From positions 1 through 64,000 of the forward strand of contig JAKUCV010007356.1 in the NCBI GenBank assembly GCA_028386065.3: a stretch of 64,000 nucleotides of DNA, in the 5' to 3' direction. The position numbers and the translations under genes are program-made. Positions 47,745 to 58,250 of this stretch are shown piece after piece; within the stretch, counting starts at the first letter, position 1, and every line of letters starts with the position of its first letter. Source of the stretch: Turnera subulata (Eukaryota > Streptophyta > Magnoliopsida > Malpighiales > Passifloraceae). Below the pieces are notes generated by a model. The model saw nothing but the letters and a program-made list of their open reading frames with translations. It ran no database searches and had not been told where the DNA came from.

Positions 47745-48557
47745 GGATTAAAGACTTGTTTCATCCTTGTGTTGGGCGCTAAAGTTGGAATTTATCCCTG
47801 TGTTGGATTTTAGTTTCTTTTCATCCCTCTCTCCCCTATCCCTTTGTTCCCCATAGTTGGCCTTCTTCGGTCCCCCTCGCCGGAATCCGGTGGAAAATGC
47901 TGACGTGGTAAGATTTTCAGCGCCACGTCAGCATATGTGGAACCCACATGTCAGGTTGAACTAACAAATCAAATCGGCTCGACCGACCGGTTTGCCCACG
48001 CGAAAATTCATTTCGTAAATCTGGTGGGGGCCCAGAGTTTGTCCATATTTTTTTCTTTTTTTCCCCTAAATTAATTTCTTTAAAATCTTTTATTGAATTA
48101 AAAGCTCTTTCAATTAAAAATAATAACACATACTATTAATTAGTATAATTTATTATTTTTTGAAAGAATTTTTAATTCAATGAAAGGTTTTATTGAAATT
48201 AAAATTTTATAAGTTATTATTTAATTAGTATAAGTTATTTTTTTGAACTAATTTTTAATTCAATGAAAGATTTTTTAAAAAATAATTTACTATAAGTTAT
48301 AACTTAATTAGTATAATTTATTATTTTATTTTTTAAAGAATTTTTAATTCAATAAAAGGTTTTATTGAAGTTAAATTATTAAAGTTATTATTTTGTTTTT
48401 GAACAAATTTTTAATTCAATAAAAAATTTTAGAGAAATTAATTTTATGAAAAAATAAAAGAAAAAATGAGCCAACTTCGAGCCCCCGCCGGATTTATAAA
48501 ATGGGTCTTTTGGGTACGCGAGCCGGTCGGGTCGAGCCGGTTTGATTTGTTGGTTCG
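47745..48557. mobile_element. Long-inverted-repeat element cut by an LTR element
   Basis: The stretch 47955-48105 and the reverse complement of 48420-48557 are similar over about 140 bases: AACAAATCAAA, then a GGCTCGACC..CGACCGG block, AATC.GG.GGGGGC, a pyrimidine-rich run, and ATTGAATTAAAA. The left flank starts with CTTGTGTTGGGCG and CCTGTGTTGGATTTTAG motifs, as seen at the ends of many plant Mutator-like elements. The right arm stops exactly where the reverse-oriented LTR begins, so the rest probably lies beyond that element, outside the window. Confidence 0.6.
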
Positions 48558-51500
48558 TAAAACACCCCGACCCAAATTTACTCATCAAACAGTATTTACT
48601 GGACAACAGTGCCGACACGTGGCACATACAGTAAATACAACAGGAAACCGGCCCAATGGCCCAATGATTACATCAATCACCCGACCTCGGGTATAATAAC
48701 ATTAATAGCACAACGGAAGCAATTTTAATAATCACAGCATAAGTATAAATCGACTCGATGCAAAACTATGGATCCGAGTCCTGACCAAGGGATAACGCCG
48801 CAGCCCGTCTGGAATGCGTCCTACCTGTACCACAAATGACTCATCCTACGGGATGAAAGCCCGCAGGTGAGGGGTGAGTCCGAAGTGCCCACCGGGTAAA
48901 ACCCATAAGCAAATATACATATACAAGCAACCGTAAATTCCCAAGTCACATCACCAACAATTAACTAGGGTTCTCACCAACCTTAAATGACACACTTGTG
49001 ACTCTAGACACGCTATTCTAATTTTATTATCAGGGCCCCTATCACAAGTTAAATGATGGCCGTCGCCTGGTAGTCAAGCTAGCTAGCCCGTGGACCCCGC
49101 CCTGGTACCTCTACGTATAACTGGCACAGACAGGGAGCAGACCCCAAGCACACTCTCCCCCAGCGCCTAAAATATAAATTGGTACAGACAGGGAGCAGAC
49201 CCCAAGCACACTCTCCCCCAGCACCTAAAATAAGACTACCATCTGGTTGTTCCAACATTTAACTGTGACTTACTAGATGTCTAAGTGTTTCCATTTTATA
49301 AATACTACCATTTTAGTCTTGATATGTAATGCCCCGAATTTTCAGTATTTAATTTCTATGGATTCTCGGAATTTTTTGCAATATAAATTTCCAATTTTGC
49401 CCTCACGGAATTCACGGGAACTATTTTCTTGTTCTTAATAAATTTATTTCTAGTATGGTTCAATCATTTATTCCCAAGTATTAATTTTGTTTAGCATTTA
49501 ATAGTGTTTAGAATTAAAACACAAGATGGGGTGTAGTTTTTACTAAAACTACGTAGTTTTGGTAGAGCCAAAACCTAAAACACACAAAGGGATGCATTTT
49601 GACTTTGAGGTTGACCAGAGGAGGGGCTTGAAGACGAAGTGACGTCGTTTGGAAGCAAAACGATGCCGTTTTGCGTTGTGATTAAACCCTAACCCTAGGG
49701 TGGTGGTATAAAAGTCATCTCTTTCTCCCTCTCCTCCCCACGATTTCCACCCGATTTTCCCTTCCTCTTCTTTTCTTTACTTTTTTGTTGTGCTCCCTTT
49801 CCTTCCCCGCTCTCCTACTATCTACCTTCCCACGAAGCCCACACGCTGCTGCCGTCGTGCTCGCCACTCGAAGTCACCGCCGTTGTTGTTTGCAGAGGAG
49901 GTCGAGACGGGCCTCGGGTTTTGTGGACGGCGGGGAGCGACTGCGTTTGGTAGCTGGGAGTTGTCGTCGCCTGGTAAGCCTCGTCGGCTCCCTGTTTTCT
50001 TTTCTTCTCCTTCCTTTTCGTTTTTCTTGTCCGACCAATTTGATTGGGTTTTTTGGGTTTTCTTGTTAAATCGGGTTGAGGTTGGAGGCGGCGTGTTATT
50101 GGCTTTGTTCTTGGCGGCCTGGAGTCGGGTCAGTGGTGACTCGTGGCGGGTCGCGGGACGTGTTGTTCATGGCGGTTTCAGTGATGGATGGTTCGATGGT
50201 GGTGGTTGCCGGTGGTTGGTTCGGCAGTGCTGTTACAGGGCTCGGTTGCGAGTTGGGTTCAGGCCAGTGACCGCCAGTGGGGGTTAGATTTCCGGTAAGT
50301 GGCTGCAGCCGCTCCTCTGTTTCTCTTCTTCATTTGTCTTCTCCTTTGCCTGATGGTTCGGTGATGGTGACGAGCAGTGGTGTTCGCTCGGGTTTTTCAC
50401 GGACAGAAGGTGTGAGGGACTGATTTTGGGTGTTGTGCCACAGTTCCGGGCAGGATTGAACTGGGGATAGTGAGGATTTGGGTTTTCCTGGTAAGGATGC
50501 GACCTCCTTCCTCCTGCTTCCTCCCTCCTTCTACCTCTCCCTTTCTACCTCCCTCTTTCTCTCTGTCTCTCTCTCTCTCTATGGATATGTATGGGCTTCG
50601 TGCCTGGTTTTATTGGGCTTATGCCTGGTTGTCTCATGAGACGGGACCGAGCTCGACGCACACAGTAGGGGGCCCTGAATAATAAATATAATAAGAAAAC
50701 TTAACACACATCAGATGAGAAATATGAACTGTTTGCTCTATGTGGTTGGCATGTTAGTACTGGTTATTGTGTGTTTGCTTACTTGTGTTTGTTTCTCTTC
50801 TTTCCTTTCGAACTTGCTTTGCACACCTACATAATTAGATTTATACTGCTCATTGAGTAGGCGACTCACATAATCGCCAACGTTGTTTTTCAGACTCTTA
50901 GTTAGCGTGCAGTACCTTTCTACCTTTCCAGAGTACGGACGTGGTTATCTCAGCAGGTAGTTGTGCTTCTTCTCCTGGTTGGATCCATAAAGCCGTCTTG
51001 CATAACATTTTCTACTTTTGTTTTATTTTAACTTTATCTTCCGCTGCATTGGATTTTGATGAGATGTCATCTTGATTTCGATTACTTTATCGGCGGGTTG
51101 CCGGGATTTGGTATTTGATGATGTATCGGCAGGTTGCCGGGTTGATTTGAGGCTTGTTAAGCCGGTTTGTTTTTGTTCTTTATGACATCTCGGAATATTA
51201 AGAATTTCTTTCCAGATAATGTTTTGATATTGGATTTCGTGTCCTAAGTTTCAGGGGTATTTTGGTAATTTCCTTGTGTTTAAGTATTTTATTGTAAAAT
51301 TAGGACACGGGCGTTTCATGATACCACAATACTGTTAACCAACCATCAACTCATTATCCCGAGCAGGCTCGCAGCCTCTCCGCTCGTCTGGATAATACAA
51401 CTTATTCCAAACTGTTCCCATACTAGTACCCCCGGTACTCAACTCACACAATTTCACAGTCAACAACAATAGTAATAACTTACTTATACCAACAATTCCA

Positions 51501-53387
51501 ACAACATCCATAACATCAACAACATCAATCATCAATTTAATTCATCACAAAACAAACCATACACAGCCACAAAGTATCGTATCAACAAACATCACACATA
51601 GTGAACAAACAGCAACTTGATATCACGGGCAGTATATAAATATTTACTTAACGTCACCTTAGCCGATTTGGGTTTAGAAATCCTCAAAAGGATCCAAAGT
51701 CGGTTCTACAGGATCTGCTCGAGATCGACTCCTGTATAACAAATAACAAATGCACACATAAGATGCACATAATCAGTATGTCATGATGCCATAAATTGTA
51801 AATTAAACCCCCCCTTGGTTATACGTTATCATCTCCATAAAATTATTATAATTGCCAAAATATAATTACCAAATATTATTATTTATTAAAAATATATATA
51901 TTAATCATATGCTATATATGTTATTTCCAGAAATATATATTCACAAAAGCTTATTATGAAAATATATACAAATTATTAAATAGGTACTTTTATTTTCTAA
52001 AGAGAAAATACATTTCCAAAACAATAATAATTTCCACATAATTGTGTTTCAGAAATATTACATATATATATATTTTCCAAAGGTAAAATACTTTTCCAAA
52101 CAATTATAAATCAACACATTTATATATATTTTAAAAATATACCTATATATATTTTCCAAGAATAATAACATATACGTATTATCCAAAATAGTAATATATC
52201 AAGTATTATATTTTCCAGAAATTAGTATATCAAAATAATAAATAATTTTTTTAGAATATATATATCCTTATTTTATTCTTATTTCCAGAAGTATAATTAT
52301 TATTTTTTTCACAAAATGTTTTTTTTTAAGGGGATTGGGCCATGAACTATGCTAGCCCAGGCCAAGGCAGGGAGTCCAGTATAGGCCTGCCAAGGCCCAG
52401 CCCAGTGTGAGCCCACAGTCCCAAACCCAGACCTAATTGGTGAGACCCATGACCATGTCCCCTGGTCGGATCCACCCTATGCGGGTCGCCTCAGCTGCTG
52501 CTCACCTTGCAATCGAGGCGACGGCGTGGCAGCGTGAACGAGACGAGGCGATGATCGGCGTTGGCTGCAACGTGCGGGCAAGGCGGTTGCTGGCGGCGGT
52601 GTGAGAAGGTGCGAGAGAGAGGTGTCTTCGGTGGCTTGCTCGTTGCCCGCGAGCGGCAGAAAGGAGAAGAGACGACGGCAGGAGCGCGAGCAGGGCAGCA
52701 GCAGAAAACGAAAGCTGCTTGCGGCGAGTGCGAGCTCGTGTCGTTGGCCTGCTTCCCCGACGGCATCAACGAGAGCTGCAGGCGAGGGCGGCGTCGGTTT
52801 GGCATCGGCCGGTGGTGAGGGTGGTGGATCGGGCGACAGCTCCTCCTCCTCCTTTTTCCTTTTTTTTTTTCTCTCTTCTCTTTTTCTGATTTCTATTTCC
52901 CTTTTTCTTTTTTTTTCTCTTCTTTTTTTTCCTTTTCTCTCTTTTTTTTTCTTCTTTCCTATTTTTTTCTCTCCCTCTCTTTCTTTTTTTCTCTCTTCTT
53001 CTTCTTTTTTTTTTCTCTTCCTCTCCTCTTCCTTCCCCCTCCTTCTGCCTGATTTTCTTTTTAAAAGCCTGTGAATGAACTGTTCAACCTGTGAACGTTC
53101 AATAATGCAGTTTGTCTGCATTAGGGAGCGAGTCCAGTCCGGACCAGAAAATAACTGATACCCCCTTAGTTATTTTTCGGTGTGATTTTTCTGAGGATTC
53201 CGGGACCCGAAAAATGCCAACTTTGGTCCCCACGGAAAAATCTCGAGCGCGGGAAAAGACTCGGTTTCGAAAAACGACGCCCGATTTACCTTGAATTAGT
53301 TACCCAAGATTAATTCGTTCGGTAAATCACTGTAAAAAGACTTTTACAGTCCCGGTAAAAATCCAAATTTTTACCCGGGCTGTTACA
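48558..53387 (-). mobile_element. 3' LTR of element L (reverse orientation), with nested solo LTR
   Basis: On the minus strand the LTR starts TGTAACAGCCCGGG at 53387, directly after a polypurine-type AAGGTGGGTAGAA, and ends near 48558 with GGGTCGGGGTGTTTTA, where the terminal CA has become TA. Minus the 1999 bases of solo LTR plus target duplication, it is about 2.83 kb. The sequence from 48758 on is nearly the same as 62152-64000 (about 95 percent by eye), which is interpreted as the 5' LTR of the same element. The pyrimidine/purine-rich stretch at 52850-53040 and the GC-rich block at 52480-52800 are low complexity. Confidence 0.82.
49325..51318 (+). mobile_element. Solo LTR of a second family (B), target duplication TGATA
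   Basis: Starts TGTAATGCCCCGAATT and ends CGGGCGTTTCA, 1994 bp, flanked by TGATA at 49320-49324 and 51319-51323. The related LTR at 62152-64000 has the empty site (CTTGATACCACAATACTG near 62702), so the insertion boundaries are confirmed. It contains a TATA-like GGTATAAAAG near 49705 and a GC-rich block. No internal region remains, so it is a product of LTR-LTR recombination. Confidence 0.95.
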
Positions 53388-53400
53388 TTCTACCCACCTT
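53388..53400 (-). promoter_or_regulatory. Polypurine tract of element L
   Basis: AAGGTGGGTAGAA on the minus strand immediately before the LTR start. Element R has AAGGTGGGTAGAC at 58382-58394. It is preceded by GGGGACGAAATTCTTTTT, a sequence often seen at this position in plant Ty3/gypsy elements. Confidence 0.75.
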
Positions 53401-53531
53401 AAAAAGAATTTCGTCCCCGAAATTCCGTCTTATCCGTGGGTCCTACCACGATAAGCTTCTGGCACACTCTGCCAGGTGTCCAAACACAACGCGAGATACC
53501 GCTTATACCCTTAAGCGACATCTCCTCCGCT

Positions 53532-53539
53532 TATAAAAA
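53532..53539 (+). promoter_or_regulatory. TATA-like box of ORF-A, L copy
   Basis: TATAAAAA, 35 bases before the ATG at 53574. The R copy has TATAAATA at the same place, so the box is kept, although the implied leader is only a few bases. Confidence 0.5.
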
Positions 53540-53573
53540 CCGAACCTCATAACTGAGAAACTCACTCTCAGCC

Positions 53574-53951
53574 ATGGACTCTCCACTAAGATCAAGAACC
53601 ACTTCAGACTCCGAGGATAACAGCTACATCGGTGGTACTGCTTTCCCAACAAGCTCCGATGAAGAACCTCCCAAGAAGCGGTTCAAGACAAACATCGTCG
53701 GTCTGAAAGCACACATGGTCGTCTCCAGCAGACGGCGAAAGAAGCGTGCTGGTAAAGAAGCTGAGGATCGAAAGGGCAAAGCAACGGCTGAAAGCAGCAC
53801 TCCACTGCAGACACTGACGCAGCTGAACGTCTCACTGAAGAAGATCAGCTCGGCGGTGATGCAGATAGAACTGGCGTGCGCGGAACTCTTTCCTCACATG
53901 AAAAACGTCCAAAAACTTGTAAAAGACTTAGAGAAGCATGTAACTCAATAG
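53574..53951 (+). CDS. Antisense ORF-A of element L: basic, coiled-coil-like protein, unknown function
   Basis: An intact 125-aa frame, antisense to the LTR element that carries it. The N-terminus is rich in Ser, Asp and Glu (SDSEDNSYIGGTAFPTSSDE). Two basic patches follow, PPKKRFK at about residue 33 and RRRKKR at about residue 53, resembling nuclear localisation signals. The C-terminal third (LNVSLKKISSAVMQIELACA to KLVKDLEKH) has hydrophobic residues spaced as in a coiled coil. I know no family for it. The R copy has the same length once a 14-bp duplication is discounted, so it was a real gene of the element family. A nuclear nucleic-acid- or partner-binding role is a guess from composition only. 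Confidence 0.7.
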   Translation: MDSPLRSRTTSDSEDNSYIGGTAFPTSSDEEPPKKRFKTNIVGLKAHMVVSSRRRKKRAGKEAEDRKGKATAESSTPLQTLTQLNVSLKKISSAVMQIELACAELFPHMKNVQKLVKDLEKHVTQ

Positions 53952-54904
53952 AGTACTTCTTCTACGTATTGTAAAAGCGTTATGAATTAAATAAAATAAG
54001 TTTTCTTTTTAAATCAAAACTCTTATGTTTCGAAATCTCGTGTTTAACAGAAAAACAAAACATCTCAAAGCAGATTAAAAATCAACAATAAGAATATAAA
54101 ATCAAACATAGAGAAATTAAAAACAAAATTCGTTTAACAAAACCAGAACATAAAGAAGTTAAGACAAAAACATATTTCATGATCGGCACTCTAGATCGAT
54201 CGTAGACATCCTCGATCCCGAGAAACGTGACATGCACAGCTAACGGTAATGTCGGTTTCCCTTGTGGAGAAGACGTCCGTTATCTCGCAAAGCGATGATC
54301 ACGAGAACGTCATGTGTCCCTCGAAAGTAACGTTACCCACTTGTTCACAAATTCCGCATGAGCCAAAAACATCTGTCAAGTCTCGCATCCCTCCATGATG
54401 TCCGAACAGGTGTAAGCTTGTCGTACATGCGCTCTACTCGAGGTATGGTCCCATCAATCTAGCCACAACGGTCACGGATGCATGTGATAAAAGATGTAGA
54501 AAATAATGGAAACCATAAAAAGAAACGCCAAGGTAACCAGGGTGTTAGAAAATCGTGAGATGGAAAAGAGCTGAAAAACACTGGCATTTGTAGCCCGAAA
54601 AACGTATAAATAACGAAGCAATAAATGAAGCAACGACAAAATTTTCAAAAAACAACACCTTGAAGAAAGGAAACGATTTGGAGCTTTGTGAAGGGAATCT
54701 GCTTTTCCCATCGCTGAAAAATCCTTTAGACCTTCTCGGGGATAGGTGGGGTCTAAACTTGGAAAAACAAAACGGTAACTTTTTTTTTCTGTAAAAGGAA
54801 AAACAACAGAAAGCGAAAACCACAAAGTATCCAAGAGAAAACAAAACATTCAGGCAACCAAAACCACAACGTTCAGAAAACAAAACACCACACGTCGAGA
54901 CAAC

Positions 54905-55588
54905 ATGCCTGCTCCATCATCCGTCTTCTTCGTCGAAGGTGCCAACCTAGGCAGAAGAAACCGGCTTGCCTACAGCATGATCAACGAGCGTCTGGAGGAA
55001 CTACCGAACGAGCTCGGCAGAATGCCCCATCTAGTCTTCGTCGACAAACTCTACTCATCCAGATTCTTCGTCACTCCCATGGAAGAGACGTTCTTCCTAG
55101 AGGACCAAGGCAACCTCAGGACCTCCTTCTACGGCCCGGCCAACTCCGTCATGTTTTTCATTTCTAAAAGACGTTAGGAGTTCAACCTAGAGTTCACTTG
55201 CCATTTCCTGGAGCAAGGCACGTACTACCAGCTCTCGATGACAGCCCAGAGCATACCCAGAGTCACTCGATTACCCTCAACTTAGCCAAAGGCCCGACTG
55301 CTGGTGTGGAACTGCAGAGGAGTCGCTAGGCATTCTCAGGAGTTCTCGCGTACCCTGAGGGACCTGAAGAGCCAATACAAGCCCAACATGGTTCTTTTCA
55401 CGGAGACCCAATGGCAGCCCGAAGACGATCACGGTCTCATCCCACTCCGGTTCCCACAAGCAAACCGGTTCGAGCTTCCTGGCAAGAACAACACAGGCGG
55501 CATGTGGTTCTCGTGGAGCGACAGTATCCAAGTCAACATCAACAATGACCCCAACAGCTTCAGGGTCAACGTCGTGCCGAGAAGATGA
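54905..55588 (+). pseudogene. Antisense ORF-B of element L: unique domain plus partial EEP nuclease domain, two stops
   Basis: A 228-codon frame (227 plus stop), antisense to the element, starting MPAPSSVFFVEGANLGRRNR. Two stops interrupt it: TAG at 55175 and TAG near 55284, where the R copy has Trp (PPTWPK). Residues 1-125 match nothing I recognise. From about residue 130, WNCRGVARHSQEFSRTLRDL, then KPNMVLFTETQW and GGMWFSWSD, follow the N-terminal part of the endonuclease/exonuclease/phosphatase domain of plant LINEs, including the Asn of WNCRG and the Glu of TETQ. The frame ends before the D-x-N and His motifs, so no nuclease activity is expected. The length equals the R copy exactly. Confidence 0.8.
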
Positions 55589-55813
55589 ATGTATTATTTT
55601 TGTAAAATATCAATGTAATATTAATGTTTGTAATAATATTATTAGCAATATCGATAATATTTATATTTTCGCTTATTTATAGCATCATTTACCTCTTATG
55701 TGAATGTTCTGCGACAACTGGCGTCCCTTGACTGGATCCATAATGCACTAACTAAACGATATAAAATAATAAACAAATGGAGCGAACTATGCAAACAAGG
55801 ACAACAAACACAC

Positions 55814-55955
55814 AAGGGCCGGTTTTCAGTTTTTGTTATTGGGCCGATGGCCATTTTATTGATTTATACACTGTTGTTTGGGCTTTGCTGGGTTGGGTTG
55901 TCATAGTTCTGGCACGTGTTTACTGTGTACGGTAAATACGGGTCGGGGCGTCTCA
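55814..55955 (+). mobile_element. 3' end of the 5' LTR of element R
   Basis: These 142 bases match the end of the LTR at 62010-62151 with only two differences noted (TCAT/TCAC and TTCTG/TTCCG), ending GGGGCGTCTCA. The remaining 3.6 kb of this 5' LTR is missing; the break at about 55814 joins the interior of element L with a few bases (AAGGGCC) of ambiguous origin. Confidence 0.85.
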
Positions 55956-55958
55956 TTT

Positions 55959-55970
55959 TGGTAGCGGAGC
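55959..55970 (+). promoter_or_regulatory. Primer binding site of element R
   Basis: TGGTAGCGGAGC, three bases after the LTR end. Same 12-mer as in the Cassandra-like element at 39635-39646. Confidence 0.65.
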
Positions 55971-56292
55971 GGGCGTTAGGTCTTGTCGGGCAGTCTATGT
56001 GTGTTGTTGTCTTGTTTGCATAGTTCGCTGCAGTTGTTTATTATTTTACATCATTTAGTTAGTGCATTATGGATCCAGTCGAGGGACGCCAACTATCACG
56101 GAACATACACATAAGAGGTAAATGATGCCATAATATGCAAAAATACAAATATTATTGATAGTACCGATATTTTGATATAAAGGGAAATATTAATATTTTG
56201 ATTGCAAAGGGAAATAGTACATTGATACTTGATATTTTATAAAAAGGGAAATAATACATTGATTTTGATGATTTATAAAAAGAAAAATACAT

Positions 56293-56976
56293 TTAACGGT
56301 TTGCAACGATGTTGACACGGAAGCTGTTTGGATCGCTGTTGACGTTGACCGTGACTCTGTCGCTCCAAGAGAACCACATGCCGCCTCTGTCTCTCTGGCC
56401 AGGAATCTCGAATCGATTAGCTTGAGGGAATCGGAGTGGAATCAGACCGTGATCGTCTCGCGGTTGCCACTGCGTCTCCGTCAGAAGAACCATGTTCGGC
56501 TTGTACTGGTTCTTCAGATCCCTCAGAGTGCGCGAGAACTCTTGTGCACGCCTTGCAACTCCTCTGCAGTTCCACACCAGCAGACGTACCTTTGGCCAAG
56601 TTGGAGGTAGCCGAGTCATTCTGGGTATGCTCTGGGCTGTCATTGAGAGCTGGTAGTAAGCGCCTTGCTCCACAGTCTGGCAAGTGGACTCCAGGTTGAA
56701 CTCTTGAAGCCTATCCGAGATGAAGAACATCACGGAGTTTGTTCAGCCATAGTAGGAAGTCCTCAGTGTCCCATGGTCCTCTAGGAAGAACACCTCTTCC
56801 ATGGGAGTGACGAAGAACTGAGACGAGTAGAGCTCGTCGACAAAGACCAGGCGTGGCTTTCTGTCGAGCTCGTTTGGAAGCTCCTCAGCACGTTCGTTGA
56901 CCATGCTGTAAGCCAGTCGGTTCCTTCTGCCAAGATTGGCACCTTCGGCAAAGAACACCGACGAGGGAGCAGGCAT
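56293..56976 (-). pseudogene. Antisense ORF-B of element R: unique domain plus partial EEP domain, one stop
   Basis: Same 684-nt frame as the L copy, without indels over its whole length, starting MPAPSSVFFAEGANLGRRNR. A single TGA near 56741 (SYYG-stop-TNSVMFF) interrupts it. The LINE-endonuclease-like part reads VWNCRGVARRAQEFSRTLRD, then VLLTETQWQPRDDHG and GGMWFSWSDRVTVNV, and ends NIVANR. In the first 30 codons about 12 differences from the L copy are silent and about 3 change the residue. A TATA-like box is on the same strand about 106 bases upstream. The protein is not expected to be a nuclease, as it lacks the C-terminal catalytic motifs; it may have bound DNA, RNA or a partner. Confidence 0.82.
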
Positions 56977-57081
56977 TTTGATTTGGATATGTGGGGTTTT
57001 GTTTTGAACGTGGTGTTTTCTTTTGCTTTAGCGTTTTGTTGCTTTGATTGCTTTTGGTGATTTACACCTCACCGCTCCTTC

Positions 57082-57088
57082 TTTTATA
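57082..57088 (-). promoter_or_regulatory. TATA-like box of ORF-B, R copy
   Basis: GTATAAAAGAAGG on the minus strand, about 106 bases before the ORF-B start. No equivalent TATA was found at this place in the L copy. Confidence 0.45.
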
Positions 57089-57816
57089 CACTTATGGGGA
57101 GCGTGATTACCGTTTTTTTTTATTTTCAAGATTTTGTTTTTGAATTTTACCGTTGCTTTATTTAATGCTTTACGCGTTTTCGGCTACTGAGCCAGTGTTT
57201 TACAGCTCTTTTCTGACTCACGATTTCTTACGCCCTGGCTACCTTGGCGTTTCTTTTGATGGTGTGTCATAATTTTCTTGTATCTTTTATCACAAGCGTC
57301 CGTGATCGTTGAGGCTAGACGGATGGGGCCGTATCTCGAGTAGAGCGCATGTGCGACAAGCTCACAGCTGTTCGAACATCGTGGAGAGATACGAGCCTTG
57401 ACAAACGTTTTGTCTTATGCGGAAAATGTGAACAAGTGGGTATCGTTTCCTTCGAGGGACACAGGACGATCCCGTGAACATCGCTTTCCGAGTTAACGGG
57501 TATCTTTTTCACGAGGTTAACCGTCACCGTTAGTTATACGGTACGTTTCGTGATTCGAGGAAGTACACGTCCGATACGAACATCGTTCATGGAAACATGT
57601 TTTGTTTTAATTTCTTTCTGTTTTGACTTTGTTAACTGAGTTTTAATTTTTGATTCCTTCATATTTGATTTTATAATCTTATGGTTGATTTTAATCTGCC
57701 TTGACATGTTTTGTTTTCCTATTAACACAAGATTTCTTAACACAAGAGAATTTTGATTTAAAAAGGAAATTTATTTTATTTATTTCATAAAGGTGTTACA
57801 ACAAAGAAGAAGTGCT

Positions 57817-58208
57817 CTAAGGAGCTACTTGCTTCTCAAGATCTTTTACAAGATTCTGGACGTTCCTTAAGTGCGGGAAGAGCTCCGCGCACGCCAGTTC
57901 AATCTGTGCCACCGCCGAGCTGATCTTCCTCAGGGAGACGTTCAGCTGCGTCAACTTCTGCTGCGGTGTGCTGCTTTCAGCTACCGCCTTGCCTTTCTTA
58001 TCTTCAGCCTTCTTGCTGGCACGTTTCTTCCGTCGCTTTGGGGAGACCACCATGTGCTCCTCCAGGCCGATGATGTTGGTCTTGAACCGCTTCTTCGGAG
58101 GCTCTTCTTCGGAGGCTCTTCATCGGAGCTTGTTGGGAAAGCCGTGCCGCCGATGTAGCTGTTGTTCTCGGAGTCTGAGATCGTTCGAGAACGAAGTAGA
58201 GAGTCCAT
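57817..58208 (-). pseudogene. Antisense ORF-A of element R, frameshifted by a 14-bp duplication
   Basis: Starts MDSLLRSRTISDSENNSYIG. At SSDEEPPKK the frame breaks because the 14-mer TTCTTCGGAGGCTC (plus strand, about 58091-58118) is present twice. Downstream, the original frame resumes with MVVSPKRRKKRASKKAEDKK and ends LVKDLEKQVAP. Removing one unit from the count restores 378 nt, the L length. The basic patches and heptad-like C-terminus are as in L. Confidence 0.82.
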
Positions 58209-58242
58209 GGCTGAGAGTGAATGTCTCAGCTGTGAGGATTGG

Positions 58243-58250
58243 TATTTATA
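58243..58250 (-). promoter_or_regulatory. TATA-like box of ORF-A, R copy
   Basis: TATAAATA on the minus strand, 35 bases before the ORF-A start, at the same position as in the L copy. It lies about 145 bases from the LTR boundary. Confidence 0.5.

Larger units (their letters stand above)
53388..55813 (-). mobile_element. Internal region of element L, gag-pol-less
   Basis: The element runs leftward; this is its interior, 2.4 kb. No gag, protease, reverse transcriptase or integrase motif is seen in any frame. Two frames lie on the plus strand, antisense to the element (53574 and 54905). The right edge breaks off at about 55813, some 41 bases short of where the primer binding site would be, judged from the matching part of element R (55997). 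Confidence 0.8.

Noticed and set aside
49785..50287. Overlapping plus-strand frames
   Set aside because: GC-rich leader-like region of the family B solo LTR; no domain.
52477..53121. 214-codon minus-strand frame, Lys/Glu-rich
   Set aside because: Translation of a purine-rich simple-sequence tract in the LTR; no stable conservation with the other LTR copies.
55700..55906. 68-codon hydrophobic frame, also open at 61983-62189
   Set aside because: Shared only because both lie in the same LTR end; the frame is not kept in the solo LTR at 43974 and has no start context.
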